33,242 nt of DNA. Source: a bacterium. GTDB lineage: Bacteria; JAUVQV01; DATDCY01. Below are positions 24,860 to 31,392 of the stretch, in pieces (positions within the stretch are counted from its first letter, which is position 1; the number at the start of each line of letters is the position of its first letter). The stretch covers positions 1 through 33,242 of the forward strand of contig DATDCY010000207.1 of the NCBI GenBank assembly GCA_036524115.1, written 5' to 3'. Both the position numbers and the translations under genes were made by a program. Under the pieces are notes generated by a model. It was given only the letters and a program-made list of their open reading frames with translations, was not told the origin of the DNA and searched no databases.

Positions 24860-25479
24860 GCGTACCAGCCTTCCAGCCCCGCGCCGGTGCGCGCCGAGAC
24901 CTCGAAGACCTGCAGGCCGGGGTTGAGCGCGAGCGCATCGCGGCGGATCTTCTCGAGGCTGACGTCGAGGTGCGGCGCCAGGTCGACCTTGTTCACGAGC
25001 AGCGCCTCGCACTCGCGGAACATGCGCGGGTATTTCAGCGGCTTGTCGTCGCCCTCGGTGATGGAGAGCAGCATGACCTTGGCGTCCTCGCCGAGGTCGA
25101 ACTCCGCAGGGCAGACGAGGTTGCCGACGTTCTCGATCACCAGCAGGTCGATCGCACCCAGCGGCAGCTCGGGGAGGACGGACTGGACCATGTTCGCGTC
25201 GAGGTGGCAGCCGCCCGCGGTGTTGATCTGGATCACCGGCACGCCGAGCGCCGCGATCACCTCGGCGTCGTGGGTCCCCTGGATGTCGCCCTCGATCACG
25301 CCGAAGCGCATCCGCGCGCCGAGGTCGCGGATCGTGCGCGCCAGCAGCGTGGTCTTGCCGGCGCCGGGGGACGACATCACGTTGACCGTCCTGATCCCCT
25401 GCTCGTGCAGCGTGCGGCGGTTCTCGTCGGCGATGCGGGCGTTCGCCTTGAGGATGTTGGTGACGACCTTGACCTTCAT
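24826..25479 (-). CDS. hypB: Hydrogenase nickel-insertion GTPase HypB
   Basis: HypB is a SIMIBI GTPase that delivers nickel with HypA. The 217-residue protein has the P-loop SSPGAGKT (36-43), the metal-binding switch Cys in GGCHLDA (Cys91, His92), ENVGNLVCPAEFDLGE with Cys123, and NKVDL for guanine. It lacks the N-terminal CCxxCxC and His-rich extension of E. coli or Bradyrhizobium HypB, so it is the short type with only the G-domain metal site. ATG overlaps the hypA stop as ATGA, and GGAGGGGGAG is a strong SD. The longer open frame upstream overlaps hypA and is not used. Confidence 0.97.
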   Translation of the reverse strand: MKVKVVTNILKANARIADENRRTLHEQGIRTVNVMSSPGAGKTTLLARTIRDLGARMRFGVIEGDIQGTHDAEVIAALGVPVIQINTAGGCHLDANMVQSVLPELPLGAIDLLVIENVGNLVCPAEFDLGEDAKVMLLSITEGDDKPLKYPRMFRECEALLVNKVDLAPHLDVSLEKIRRDALALNPGLQVFEVSARTGAGLEGWYAWLEGRLRASA

Positions 25480-25823
25480 GGCTCCCCCTCCAGGTCCAGC
25501 ACGGCAAGCTCGTCGCCGGTGGTGATGCGGAAGCTCCCGCCGCCGCACAGCGGGCAGGCGAGAACATAGGGCTCCGGGCTGGTGAACTCCCGCCCGCAGT
25601 CCTCGCAGCGTCCGCCGATCGGCACCTCCTCGATCGCCAGCGTCGCCCCGGCCGCCGGGGTGCCGGCCTTCGAGCACTCGAAGGCGAAGCGCAGCGCGTC
25701 CGGCAGCACCCCGGTGGCCCTGCCCACGCGCAGCCGCACGGTGTCGACCCGCGCAAGGCCTGCCTCCACGGCTGTCGAGCGCACGATGTCGAGCACGGAG
25801 AGGGCGATCGAGAGCTCGTGCAC
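25476..25823 (-). CDS. hypA: Hydrogenase nickel chaperone HypA
   Basis: The 115-residue protein begins MHE, the N-terminal nickel site, and has the structural zinc site of two CxxC pairs (Cys73/Cys76 and Cys90/Cys93). The start codon is GTG, fixed by the need for His2. It passes nickel to the large subunit with HypB. It lies 30 bases after hypC and overlaps hypB by four bases. A weak purine stretch is the only SD, so coupling to hypC translation is likely. Confidence 0.96.
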   Translation of the reverse strand: MHELSIALSVLDIVRSTAVEAGLARVDTVRLRVGRATGVLPDALRFAFECSKAGTPAAGATLAIEEVPIGGRCEDCGREFTSPEPYVLACPLCGGGSFRITTGDELAVLDLEGEP

Positions 25824-25853
25824 GGCGGTTGCGCGGAGGGTGACCGGGGGCTC

Positions 25854-26177
25854 TCAGCCCGCCGGCTTGGCGGGATCGTCGCCCCAGGCGATGGTGCCGC
25901 GCGCAAAGATCTCGCGGAATTCCTCGGGGACCTCGTCCGGGCTCTCGCCGGCGACCCTGGCGGCGTCGATGAGGCGCCCGAAAAATTGCAGGGACTCCTC
26001 CGCGGTCTCGCGGTCGACGGTCTGCATCGCGAACCCGGCGTGGACGAGCACGAAGTCGCCGGGCGCGACCTGCTCGGGCAGGAGCATCAGGCTCGCCTCG
26101 CGGCGTGCGCCGCAGACGTCGACGACAGCGGTGATGCCGTCAGTGGAGACCACGCGGGACGGTATGGCGAGGCACAT
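25854..26177 (-). CDS. hypC: Hydrogenase maturation chaperone HypC
   Basis: HypC carries the Fe(CN)2CO group and binds the hydrogenase large-subunit precursor through Cys2. The 107-residue protein begins MCLAIPSRV and contains the VDVCGARREASLMLLP and GDFVLVHAGFAM blocks of the family. It is longer than the usual 75-90 residues; the additional C-terminal stretch (about 75-107) is acidic then Pro/Ala-rich. It is the first gene of hypC-hypA-hypB-hypF, with TATAAT eight bases before its ATG. Confidence 0.96.
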   Translation of the reverse strand: MCLAIPSRVVSTDGITAVVDVCGARREASLMLLPEQVAPGDFVLVHAGFAMQTVDRETAEESLQFFGRLIDAARVAGESPDEVPEEFREIFARGTIAWGDDPAKPAG

Positions 26178-26185
26178 GGTGGACG

Positions 26186-26214
26186 ATTATAGCCGAGGGG
26201 GTCGGGACTGCCTA
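26186..26214 (-). promoter_or_regulatory. Sigma-70-like promoter of hypCABF, near-leaderless
   Basis: On the minus strand TAGGCA (four of six), exactly 17 bases, then a perfect TATAAT that ends eight bases before the hypC ATG. No SD lies between. This is one of the clearest cases of the leaderless layout. Confidence 0.6.
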
Positions 26215-26230
26215 GCGCCGAAAAGGGAAC

Positions 26231-26265
26231 GGCCAACCCCGCCCGGGTCAGGGCAGGGGTTGGCC
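26231..26265 (-). terminator. Strong hairpin terminator after the Ala/Pro-rich gene
   Basis: GGCCAACCCC and GGGGTTGGCC form a perfect ten-base stem, extended past one mismatch. On the minus strand it is followed by GTTCCCTTTTC, a moderately T-rich run. It insulates hypC from the gene upstream. Confidence 0.75.
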
Positions 26266-26295
26266 TTCGAACGTTCCAGTTCGCGCTGGGATGTG

Positions 26296-26631
26296 CTACT
26301 TGCCGTATCCGCCGGTCGCCGGCGCGGCCTCCGCAGGGGCGGCAGCCGGAGCCGTCGTGGCGGTCGAATCCGCAGCAGGCGCGGCCGGGGCGGCCGCAGC
26401 AGCCGGGGCCTCGGCGGCCGGAGCGGCAGCAGTCGGAGCTGCAGCAGCGTCCGCAGCCGGGGCAGCCGCGGGAGCCGCAGCTTCAGCGGCCGGAGCGGCG
26501 GCCGGAGCCGCAGCGGCGTCCGCCGGGGCTGCCGGCGCCGCCTCTTCCGCGAGGGAGAGGCTGGCAGCGGCGAGGAACACGGTGAGGACGGACATCAGGA
26601 CAGCGAGGAACTGCTTCTTCGTGGCACCCAT
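26296..26631 (-). CDS. Exported Ala/Pro-rich low-complexity protein
   Basis: The 111-residue product has a signal peptide (about 1-28, KKQFLAVLMSVLTVFLAAASLSLA). The rest is almost entirely Ala, Pro, Glu, Asp and Thr in repeated AAAPAA-type units, ending GGYGK. No family is recognisable; such sequences behave as flexible, extended periplasmic or cell-wall linkers. Expression signals are strong: TTGACA-17-AAGAAT, a near-perfect SD (AAGGAGG) six bases before ATG, and a strong terminator. I therefore infer an abundant protein. The MarR gene lies 93 bases upstream on the same strand and could regulate it. The opposite strand also stays open because of the repeats, but lacks start signals. Confidence 0.8.
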   Translation of the reverse strand: MGATKKQFLAVLMSVLTVFLAAASLSLAEEAAPAAPADAAAAPAAAPAAEAAAPAAAPAADAAAAPTAAAPAAEAPAAAAAPAAPAADSTATTAPAAAPAEAAPATGGYGK

Positions 26632-26662
26632 GTGACCTCCTTTTTCAATTGGCACCCAAATC

Positions 26663-26691
26663 ATTCTTGCGCCAAATACCGGGACTGTCAA
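26663..26691 (-). promoter_or_regulatory. Promoter of the Ala/Pro-rich protein gene
   Basis: On the minus strand a perfect TTGACA (26686-26691), exactly 17 bases, then AAGAAT (four of six). The -10 box lies some 30 bases upstream of the start codon, leaving room for the strong SD. Confidence 0.65.
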
Positions 26692-26724
26692 GTATTGGCA
26701 GACGCGCGTTGAGAGACGACCGGA

Positions 26725-27297
26725 TCAGCGGGAGGGACGTCGTCCGTTTGCCGGCGCAGCCGCGCTCGACTCCGCGCGCAGCGCGCGGCGCGGGACGTTG
26801 ACCTCGGTCGAGAGCAGGAGCTGCGGCGGCAGGGCCTGCGCGCCGAGGAGCCGCACCTGGATCTCCAGGCCGCGCGCGACGGTCCGCAGCTCGCGGGCCG
26901 ACAGCGACTCCAGCCCGGCAAGCAACATCTCCGAAGGGACGGCCGGCGGCCGCTTCACCAGGGCCTTCCCCGTCTGCGTCAGGCCGACGTTGACCACGCG
27001 ACGGTCGCCGTCGAACCGCTCGCGCACCGCGAGCTTCTTCGCCTCGAGGCGGTCGAGGATGCCGACCACCGTCGACGGGTGCAGGTACATGCGGGCGGCG
27101 AGTTCGGAGACCCGCACCGGCCCGTGCTCGGAGAGGACCTTCAGGGCCCAGAGCTGCGGGATCGTCAGCCCCTCGATGTGCTTGGCGACCTTGGAGCGGT
27201 CGTTGATCGCCTTGAAGACGCGCCGCAGGTTGTCCATGATGCCTTCGATGAGCTTCGCCTGGGCGGCCTCCGGAGACGTCGACTGCGGTTCGGGCAC
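26725..27297 (-). CDS. MarR-family transcriptional regulator
   Basis: This 190-residue protein has a MarR-type winged helix: IPQLWALKVLSEHGPVRVSELAARMYLHPSTVVGILDRLEAKKLAVRERFDGDRRVVNVGLTQTG spans the recognition helix and wing with the DRR motif. The C-terminus (about 150-190) is longer than usual and ends in a basic, Pro/Ala-rich tail. I chose GTG at 27297 because it follows a GGGGAG SD and a promoter (TTGCCG-17-CATTAT) just upstream; an ATG at 27342 would place the start inside that promoter. Ligand and targets are unknown; the neighbouring Ala/Pro-rich gene is a candidate target. Confidence 0.9.
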   Translation of the reverse strand: MPEPQSTSPEAAQAKLIEGIMDNLRRVFKAINDRSKVAKHIEGLTIPQLWALKVLSEHGPVRVSELAARMYLHPSTVVGILDRLEAKKLAVRERFDGDRRVVNVGLTQTGKALVKRPPAVPSEMLLAGLESLSARELRTVARGLEIQVRLLGAQALPPQLLLSTEVNVPRRALRAESSAAAPANGRRPSR

Positions 27298-27321
27298 TGA
27301 GCGCTCCCCTTTCCTCGGCCC

Positions 27322-27350
27322 ATAATGCACCAGAAGCCTCATGACGGCAA
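27322..27350 (-). promoter_or_regulatory. Promoter of the MarR gene
   Basis: TTGCCG, exactly 17 bases, then CATTAT on the minus strand. Transcription would begin around 27315, upstream of the SD and GTG start. Confidence 0.5.
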
Positions 27351-27419
27351 CGTGGGGGGCGCGGGCGTTCGACCGACAGTGCCCGCGCGGCGGGGACAGC
27401 GTGCGCGCGCCCCGCGCGA

Positions 27420-27953
27420 TCAGAGCCGGGTGCAGACGATCTTCGCCAGCGCGGCGAGCTGGTCCTGCGTGAGGAACGCCTTCCCGCGGTTGGCGAAGTC
27501 GTCACCGCTCATCATCCGGAAGGCGGCCGTGCCCTTGCGGAACGCGAGGGCCGTGCCGCCGAGGTACGAGTAGGCCTCATCCCCGACGCCGGCGACGGGG
27601 ATGAGGTCGGTCGCCGTCGCCTCGAGCGTCGACCGCAGCGTCCCGGCGCCGGTATCGAGTCGCGAGAAGACCAGGACCTTGAGCCCAACCAGCTCGCCGA
27701 GACGGCGCCCGCCGAGGTCGCGCCGCTCCCTCTCGGCCTGTTCCTCCTTTTCGGCCGGGCCGGGCACCTTCTCAAAAGTCAGCCGTTCCGCGCGATTGTC
27801 GTCCGGCGGGGCGAGGGTGACGCCCTTGAGGCCGATCGTCTCGAAGTCCTCCGTCCGGAGAAGGTTCCCGAGCAACGCGGCGCCGGCCTGCGACGGCGCG
27901 GCCGCGACGAGCGCCGCGAGGACGAGTGCCAGCAACACCGCCGCGCGATTCAT
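27420..27953 (-). CDS. Secreted protein of unknown function
   Basis: The 177-residue protein has a signal peptide (about 1-28, MNRAAVLLALVLAALVAAAPSQAGA). A charged middle (EKEEQAERERRDLGG) is followed by a segment reading IPVAGVGDEAYSYLGGTALAFRKGTAAFRM; this VGDEA-type block occurs in small exported or lipoprotein families that I cannot name with confidence. No lipobox is present. I chose ATG at 27953, three bases after the reductase gene stop, with a GAGG SD; the longer open frame overlaps that gene. It appears to be co-transcribed with the reductase. Confidence 0.75.
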   Translation of the reverse strand: MNRAAVLLALVLAALVAAAPSQAGAALLGNLLRTEDFETIGLKGVTLAPPDDNRAERLTFEKVPGPAEKEEQAERERRDLGGRRLGELVGLKVLVFSRLDTGAGTLRSTLEATATDLIPVAGVGDEAYSYLGGTALAFRKGTAAFRMMSGDDFANRGKAFLTQDQLAALAKIVCTRL

Positions 27954-27955
27954 CC

Positions 27956-28552
27956 TCAAAACGCCCCCGTCACAACCTTCCCGGCACGCTCGTAACTTGC
28001 GAAGATGACACCACTCGGCGTCTGCTCCGAGTGCGTAAGCCTGAACGCCGCCGGAAGGGTCCCTTCGCCGAAGAGACGCTTGCCCATGCCGAGGGTGATG
28101 GGGAAGGTCTTGAGCCACAGCTCATCAACCAGGTCCTGTGTGAAGAGCGTTTGGAGGAGCCGGCTGCTGCCGTAGACCTGAAGATCAGGACCTTCCTGCT
28201 GCTTCAGCCTCCGTATTCCCTCCGGGACGTCACCTGTGATGAACACGGTGTTGTCCCAGAGCGACTCGGTCTGCCTGTCCGAGACCACGTACTTCGTCGC
28301 CGAATTGATGCCCGGCCACCCGCTCTCGTGTGCCGGCCAATACGAGGCGAATATCTCGTAGGTCCGTCTTCCGAGCAGGAGAGCACGCGTCCTGGTCATC
28401 TGTTCCTGCATGATGGCGCCAAACCGCTCGTCGGCATACGGCACAACCCAGCCGCCATGGGTGAACCCGCCATCGGTGTCTTCCTGCGGTCCGCCCGGCG
28501 CTTGAATGACCCCGTCGAGGGTGACAAATTCGAGGACGATGACTCTTCGCAT
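27956..28552 (-). CDS. Dihydrofolate reductase/RibD C-terminal-family reductase
   Basis: The 198-residue protein has the RibD C-terminal/DHFR-like fold signatures: LEFVTLDGVIQAPG at the start, LLLGRRTYEIFASYWP in the middle, TKYVVSD and VYGSSRLLQTLFTQDLVDELWL near the NADPH site. This family includes YwjB-like reductases whose substrates are mostly unknown; it is not a confirmed folate enzyme. ATG at 28552 has an SD (AGGAG). GC content is lower than in genes to the left, and similar proteins are common in mobile soil gene pools, so horizontal gain is possible. Confidence 0.88.
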   Translation of the reverse strand: MRRVIVLEFVTLDGVIQAPGGPQEDTDGGFTHGGWVVPYADERFGAIMQEQMTRTRALLLGRRTYEIFASYWPAHESGWPGINSATKYVVSDRQTESLWDNTVFITGDVPEGIRRLKQQEGPDLQVYGSSRLLQTLFTQDLVDELWLKTFPITLGMGKRLFGEGTLPAAFRLTHSEQTPSGVIFASYERAGKVVTGAF

Positions 28553-28601
28553 GGGTGTTTCTCCTGTGTGCGTCAGCCAAGGGGCCCCGGGCAAGCGTGC
28601 G

Positions 28602-29087
28602 TCAACCGCGCCACGCAGTCTCGATTGCGGCGATGTCGATCTTCTTCATCAGCAGCATGGCGTCGAACGCGCGCTTGGCCGCAGCGCGATCGGGGTCGGT
28701 GACAGCTCTGGTCAAGGCAATCGGCGTGATCTGCCACGACAATCCCCATTTGTCCTTGCACCAGCCGCACGCGCTCTCCTGCCCGCCATTGTCGATGATC
28801 GCGTTCCAGTAACGATCCGTCTCGGCCTGATCGGCGGTGGCGACCTGGAACGAGAATGCCTCACTATGCTTGAACGCGGGTCCGCCATTGAGCCCGATGC
28901 AGGGAATTCCCATCACAGTGAACTCGACCAGCAACACATCACCTTTCTTCCCGGAGGGAAAATCTCCCGGGGCGCGGTGCACCGCGCCGACGGACGAATC
29001 AGGAAAGGTCTCGGCGTAAAAGTGCGCCGCGGCCTCGGCTGTTCCGTCGTACCACAGGCAAATCGTGTTCTTGGCTGGCTTCATCAT
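28602..29087 (-). CDS. PhnB-like VOC-superfamily protein
   Basis: The 161-residue protein fits the VOC/PhnB-like group often annotated as 3-demethylubiquinone-9 3-methyltransferase domain: ICLWYDGTAEAAAHFYAETFPDS at the N-terminus, EFTVMGIPCIGLNGGPAFKHSEAFSFQV in the middle and the CGWCKDKWGLSWQITP block. These proteins are usually small dimeric metal-binding or ligand-binding folds; the methyltransferase name is historical. Two ATG codons are adjacent and GAGGAG is a good SD. The open frame continues upstream, but without start signals. Confidence 0.88.
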   Translation of the reverse strand: MMKPAKNTICLWYDGTAEAAAHFYAETFPDSSVGAVHRAPGDFPSGKKGDVLLVEFTVMGIPCIGLNGGPAFKHSEAFSFQVATADQAETDRYWNAIIDNGGQESACGWCKDKWGLSWQITPIALTRAVTDPDRAAAKRAFDAMLLMKKIDIAAIETAWRG

Positions 29088-29154
29088 GTCGCTTCTCCTC
29101 TGCCATGAGTCGCCGAACGCAGCGTGTGGCTCCCTCGCGACCGCGGTTCGCGGG

Positions 29155-29526
29155 CTATGGGGTATCGCTTGTCTTTGCAGCGGACCAGCAACCTCCCCGG
29201 CCTCCGCCACCGGTAATAGTGCCTGACATGGCATTGCCGCTTTCGAGGGTTCCAACGAGGATGTCTCCCAACGATTCGGTGAAGTCCAATGTAATTCCAT
29301 TCCCTTCGCCCCGCCACCTCCCGGCATTGCTGTCATTGGCGGTGACCGTGCCATCTGCGGATATATGGAGGACGCCGGTGAAGGAATGACCAGTACATCC
29401 ATAGTCCCGGCGTGCTGCCCAAGTGCCGACAACACGTGCCTCATCGTTGTCATCACCACTTCCCGCGCAGTTCGCAACGCCACAAGTAAGAGCCATGACG
29501 AGCAGAAGAAGTCGGATGCTCCTCAT
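29155..29526 (-). CDS. Small probable lipoprotein, unrecognised
   Basis: The 123-residue product has a hydrophobic N-terminus (SIRLLLLVMALTCGVANC) with a lipobox-like V-A-N-C, imperfect because Asn replaces the usual small residue before Cys. The mature part is Gly/Ser/Thr-rich with two further Cys, and has a VVGTWAARRDYGCTG ... GTVTANDSNAGRW pattern like small beta-sandwich or lipocalin-like exported proteins (VxGTW is a common motif there). ATG at 29526 has a GAGAAGGGA purine stretch. It begins directly beside the half attC that ends the cassette array, so it may be either chromosomal or a disrupted cassette gene. Confidence 0.6.
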   Translation of the reverse strand: MRSIRLLLLVMALTCGVANCAGSGDDNDEARVVGTWAARRDYGCTGHSFTGVLHISADGTVTANDSNAGRWRGEGNGITLDFTESLGDILVGTLESGNAMSGTITGGGGRGGCWSAAKTSDTP

Positions 29527-29543
29527 TCCCTTCTCCTCTCCCA

Positions 29544-29562
29544 TTGCAACGCCTGGTTGGGC
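29544..29562 (-). repeat. Truncated attC (first half only) at array end
   Basis: On the minus strand GCCCAAC, CAGG and CGTTGCA match the first half of the other sites, and the outer arm pairs with the start of the cassette at 29645-29885. The second half is missing; the sequence runs directly into the lipoprotein gene. Confidence 0.7.
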
Positions 29563-29604
29563 CGTCTTTCAGTCTTATGTACAACACAGATGACACTTCT
29601 CCAT

Positions 29605-29627
29605 CTCAACAACTCGATATTGTTGAG
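29605..29627. repeat. Inverted repeat in the 3' region of the last cassette
   Basis: CTCAACAA and TTGTTGAG form an eight-base perfect stem with a seven-base loop between the small cassette gene and the half attC. No T tract follows; role unknown. Confidence 0.4.
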
Positions 29628-29644
29628 AGCCGGCCTTTACTACC

Positions 29645-29833
29645 CTATTGATATTTGTTGAACTCGTACTTCTCGGCCAGGTTTGCCTTTTCTTCCGGGG
29701 ACAGAGAAGTGAAGTAGCCTTTCCAACCGGGACAGAAGTTGATATGCCAACGCCAGAGTCGCCCAAGTAGCGATTTGGGGTTGTTGTCATACTTTGCCCG
29801 AAAGGCACAGTGTGCACATCTTTGCTCAGCCAT
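29645..29833 (-). CDS. Cassette gene: 62-residue putative zinc-binding protein
   Basis: The small protein begins with CAHCAFRAKYDNNPKSLLGR, continues with LWRWHINFCPGWKGYFTSL and ends with a charged helix (SPEEKANLAEKYEFNKYQ). The CxxC and the later Cys/His residues suggest a zinc site; I recall similar short proteins in varied bacterial genomes, but none with a known function. An AGGGAG purine stretch precedes the ATG. It is the oldest cassette of the array by position. A larger overlapping frame on the same strand (to 29575) has poorer composition and is rejected. Confidence 0.72.
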   Translation of the reverse strand: MAEQRCAHCAFRAKYDNNPKSLLGRLWRWHINFCPGWKGYFTSLSPEEKANLAEKYEFNKYQ

Positions 29834-29879
29834 TCATACGCTCCCTGATAGAATTGTTCTTCGACTGCCACTGTCGTTG

Positions 29880-29972
29880 GCCCAACGTAGCGTCTGGCCG
29901 CGGGGCGGGATGGCGCGTAGCTGTGCTACGCACAGACCGTGACAGACCGTCGGCTACAAGGCCTGGTTATGC
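29880..29972 (-). repeat. attC site
   Basis: Outer arms GCCCAAC and GTTATGC, with inner arms GTCTGGCC and GGCTACAA. The interior keeps the CTGTGC-TAC-GCACAG hairpin shared with three other sites. The last inner arm carries an extra base relative to its partner, giving a minus-strand orientation. Confidence 0.9.
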
Positions 29973-30030
29973 CATCCCCATGATATCGCTTTCGACGCTG
30001 AGCATTGGACAGAATTCGTATTGGAGATTT

Positions 30031-30243
30031 CTAACGAATTGAAGAAAAGAAAAGACAAATCGCGTCCACAACACACAGGACGAAGGAAACGATGGCTGTT
30101 TTGTGCCACAATCTCGCTTGTTCCCTTGCGTCCTGGAAATAGTCCTTCAATAGACTTCCGGCTGCCAAGAAGAGAAACATCCACAATCCAAAGAAACTGG
30201 CTACGCCGACGAAATCCCGTGCACTCTTTGTCAATCCTCTCAC
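30031..30243 (-). CDS. Cassette gene: small two-helix membrane protein
   Basis: The 70-residue product has two clear hydrophobic helices (about 11-31 and 48-67) joined by a charged loop (KDYFQDAREQARLWHK) and a basic N-terminus, a hairpin membrane protein. The start is GTG at 30243, the only start in the frame after an in-frame stop. SD is weak (GGAG overlapping). A competing frame (29954-30262) ends HNQAL inside the attC as cassette genes often do, but its sequence has no recognisable structure. Function unknown. Confidence 0.5.
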   Translation of the reverse strand: MRGLTKSARDFVGVASFFGLWMFLFLAAGSLLKDYFQDAREQARLWHKTAIVSFVLCVVDAICLFFSSIR

Positions 30244-30382
30244 TCCAGAGCACCAGGCTCAATCCGATTGTGAGACGGGTTCAGGACACGTCCACAGGCT
30301 AGCCAAACCCCTTAGGAATAGCAAGAATCACACGTCCGGCGACGACTTCGGTGATGGCAGGCATAGTTCTTCTCTTCTTGTG

Positions 30383-30476
30383 GCATAACGTAGCGTTTAG
30401 CCGCGAGACGGGCTGGCGCGGGCTGTGCTCCGCACAGACCGTGACAGACCGGATCGGCTACAACGCCTGGTTAGGG
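30383..30476 (-). repeat. attC site
   Basis: Outer arms GCATAAC and GTTAGGG with inner arms TTTAGCC and GGCTACAA. The interior hairpin is CTGTGC-TCC-GCACAG. Its first outer arm pairs with the end of the next cassette on the left, not with its own right arm. Confidence 0.92.
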
Positions 30477-30854
30477 CATATCTTCAATGTCCGTACACTT
30501 TTGCCACATGAAGCCCGGGAGTAGCATTAGACCTAGATCGTAGGTTCTTTCATCGATTTGCTGGGCGACAAAGGCACCAAGAAGCGCCCCCACGGCCGTC
30601 GTGGCGAAAAGCTCCCATCGATTTGACCACCCAGCCAGGACGGGTTCGGTAAGTTCTTGATGTCGGTAGTCGGCGATCACCTGGAAGTGAGCGCGCGACC
30701 ACTGCTCGGTGGGTGCATGAATGGAGAAACCGACGAAGGCTGGCTTGATTGCCAAATCGTCTTCGGGATTCGGTGAATCAACGCGCCGGGCAGACGCAAG
30801 CAAAGTAGGCCACTGGGCCAGGACGTTTTCGAAGATCATCTTAGGCTCGAGCAT
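30471..30854 (-). CDS. Cassette gene: hypothetical protein
   Basis: The product (127 residues from ATG 30854; a GTG nine bases upstream adds three) is not recognised. It has a mixed alpha/beta look: PAFVGFSIHAPTEQWSRAHFQVIADYRHQEL, then a short hydrophobic stretch (WELFATTAVGALLGAFVAQQ) that may be one membrane segment. The stop codon TAA lies within the outer arm of its own attC (CCCTAAC), the usual arrangement for cassette genes. No SD is obvious at either start. Confidence 0.65.
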   Translation of the reverse strand: MLEPKMIFENVLAQWPTLLASARRVDSPNPEDDLAIKPAFVGFSIHAPTEQWSRAHFQVIADYRHQELTEPVLAGWSNRWELFATTAVGALLGAFVAQQIDERTYDLGLMLLPGFMWQKCTDIEDMP

Positions 30855-30877
30855 TGATATCACATTTCAGCTTAGTG

Positions 30878-30999
30878 CCCTAACGTAGCGTTTAGCTACC
30901 GGCGCGCTTGCGGGCGCCTTGGAACTTGCCTTTGCCTCTGCACACTGAACGGTAGCCCTCTTGCAAGCGTGATCGGTCAGCTACAACGCCTGGTTAGGC
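30878..30999 (-). repeat. attC site (long, second subfamily)
   Basis: Outer arms CCCTAAC and GTTAGGC. The interior differs from neighbours and is shared with the rightmost site: GGCGCGCTTGC near one end and TTGCAAGCGTGATC near the other, which can pair as CGCTTGC/GCAAGCG. Confidence 0.9.
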
Positions 31000-31281
31000 G
31001 TTCCTCCTCCGTGATTCGGATGGGAATCGTGATGAGCCGTGGTGAGAGGGGAGACGCACATCATGGACGTCGTTACTCTTGATCACGACTTTGAATGACT
31101 GGCTTGTCGTAATGTTTCGAATAGTCTGTTCTTGATCCAGAGTTTCGAGACTGATTTCAAGCTCATGACCCAATTCAAGGTTGTGTGTCGTATTCCCTTG
31201 AAGGACGACCAATATGGAGTTGTCAGTGATCGCGCTGGCGTAGTTGAGCTCTCGATTGATCTTGTTGACGATGGCTTTCAT
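30994..31281 (-). CDS. Cassette gene: small hypothetical protein
   Basis: The 95-residue product starts KAIVNKINRELNYASAITDNS and contains ILVVLQGNTTHNLELGHELEISLETLDQEQTIRNI, which suggests beta strands. The C-terminus is basic with His and Arg (HHGSSRFPSESRRRNA). No family is recognised. The stop TAA lies in the CCTAAC arm of its attC. The ATG is 20 bases after the cassette crossover, with only a weak purine tract. Confidence 0.62.
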   Translation of the reverse strand: MKAIVNKINRELNYASAITDNSILVVLQGNTTHNLELGHELEISLETLDQEQTIRNITTSQSFKVVIKSNDVHDVRLPSHHGSSRFPSESRRRNA

Positions 31282-31294
31282 TATCTGTTCTTTC

Positions 31295-31392
31295 GCCTAA
31301 CGTAGCGTTTAGCCGCGGGCCGAGATGGCGCGGGCTGTGCTCCGCACAGACCGTGACAGATCGGATCCGTCGGCTACAACGCCTGGTTAGCT
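31295..31392 (-). repeat. attC site
   Basis: Outer arms GCCTAAC and GTTAGCT, inner arms TTTAGCC and GGCTACAA, and the CTGTGC-TCC-GCACAG interior hairpin. It closely resembles the sites at 30383 and 32651. Confidence 0.92.

Noticed and set aside
22508-25906. 1132-codon minus-strand frame containing hypF
   Set aside because: HypF begins at GTG 24859 by domain layout and SD; the rest overlaps hypB and hypA out of frame.
26291-26635. Plus-strand Gly/Ala-rich frame opposite the Ala/Pro-rich gene
   Set aside because: It exists only because GCx repeats read as Ala or Gly on both strands; promoter, SD and signal peptide are all on the minus strand.
29111-29160. Possible degenerate attC after the lipoprotein gene
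   Set aside because: One end resembles an attC arm (AACGCAGCGTGTGGC), but the other arm and the start-end complementarity are not present.
29575-29871. 98-codon frame overlapping the small zinc-binding cassette gene
   Set aside because: It overlaps the better-supported 62-codon gene in another frame and shows no domain or conserved look.
29954-30262. 102-codon frame ending HNQAL inside the attC
   Set aside because: The attC-derived tail is typical, but the body has no structure; the overlapping 70-codon frame encodes two clean membrane helices. Some doubt remains.
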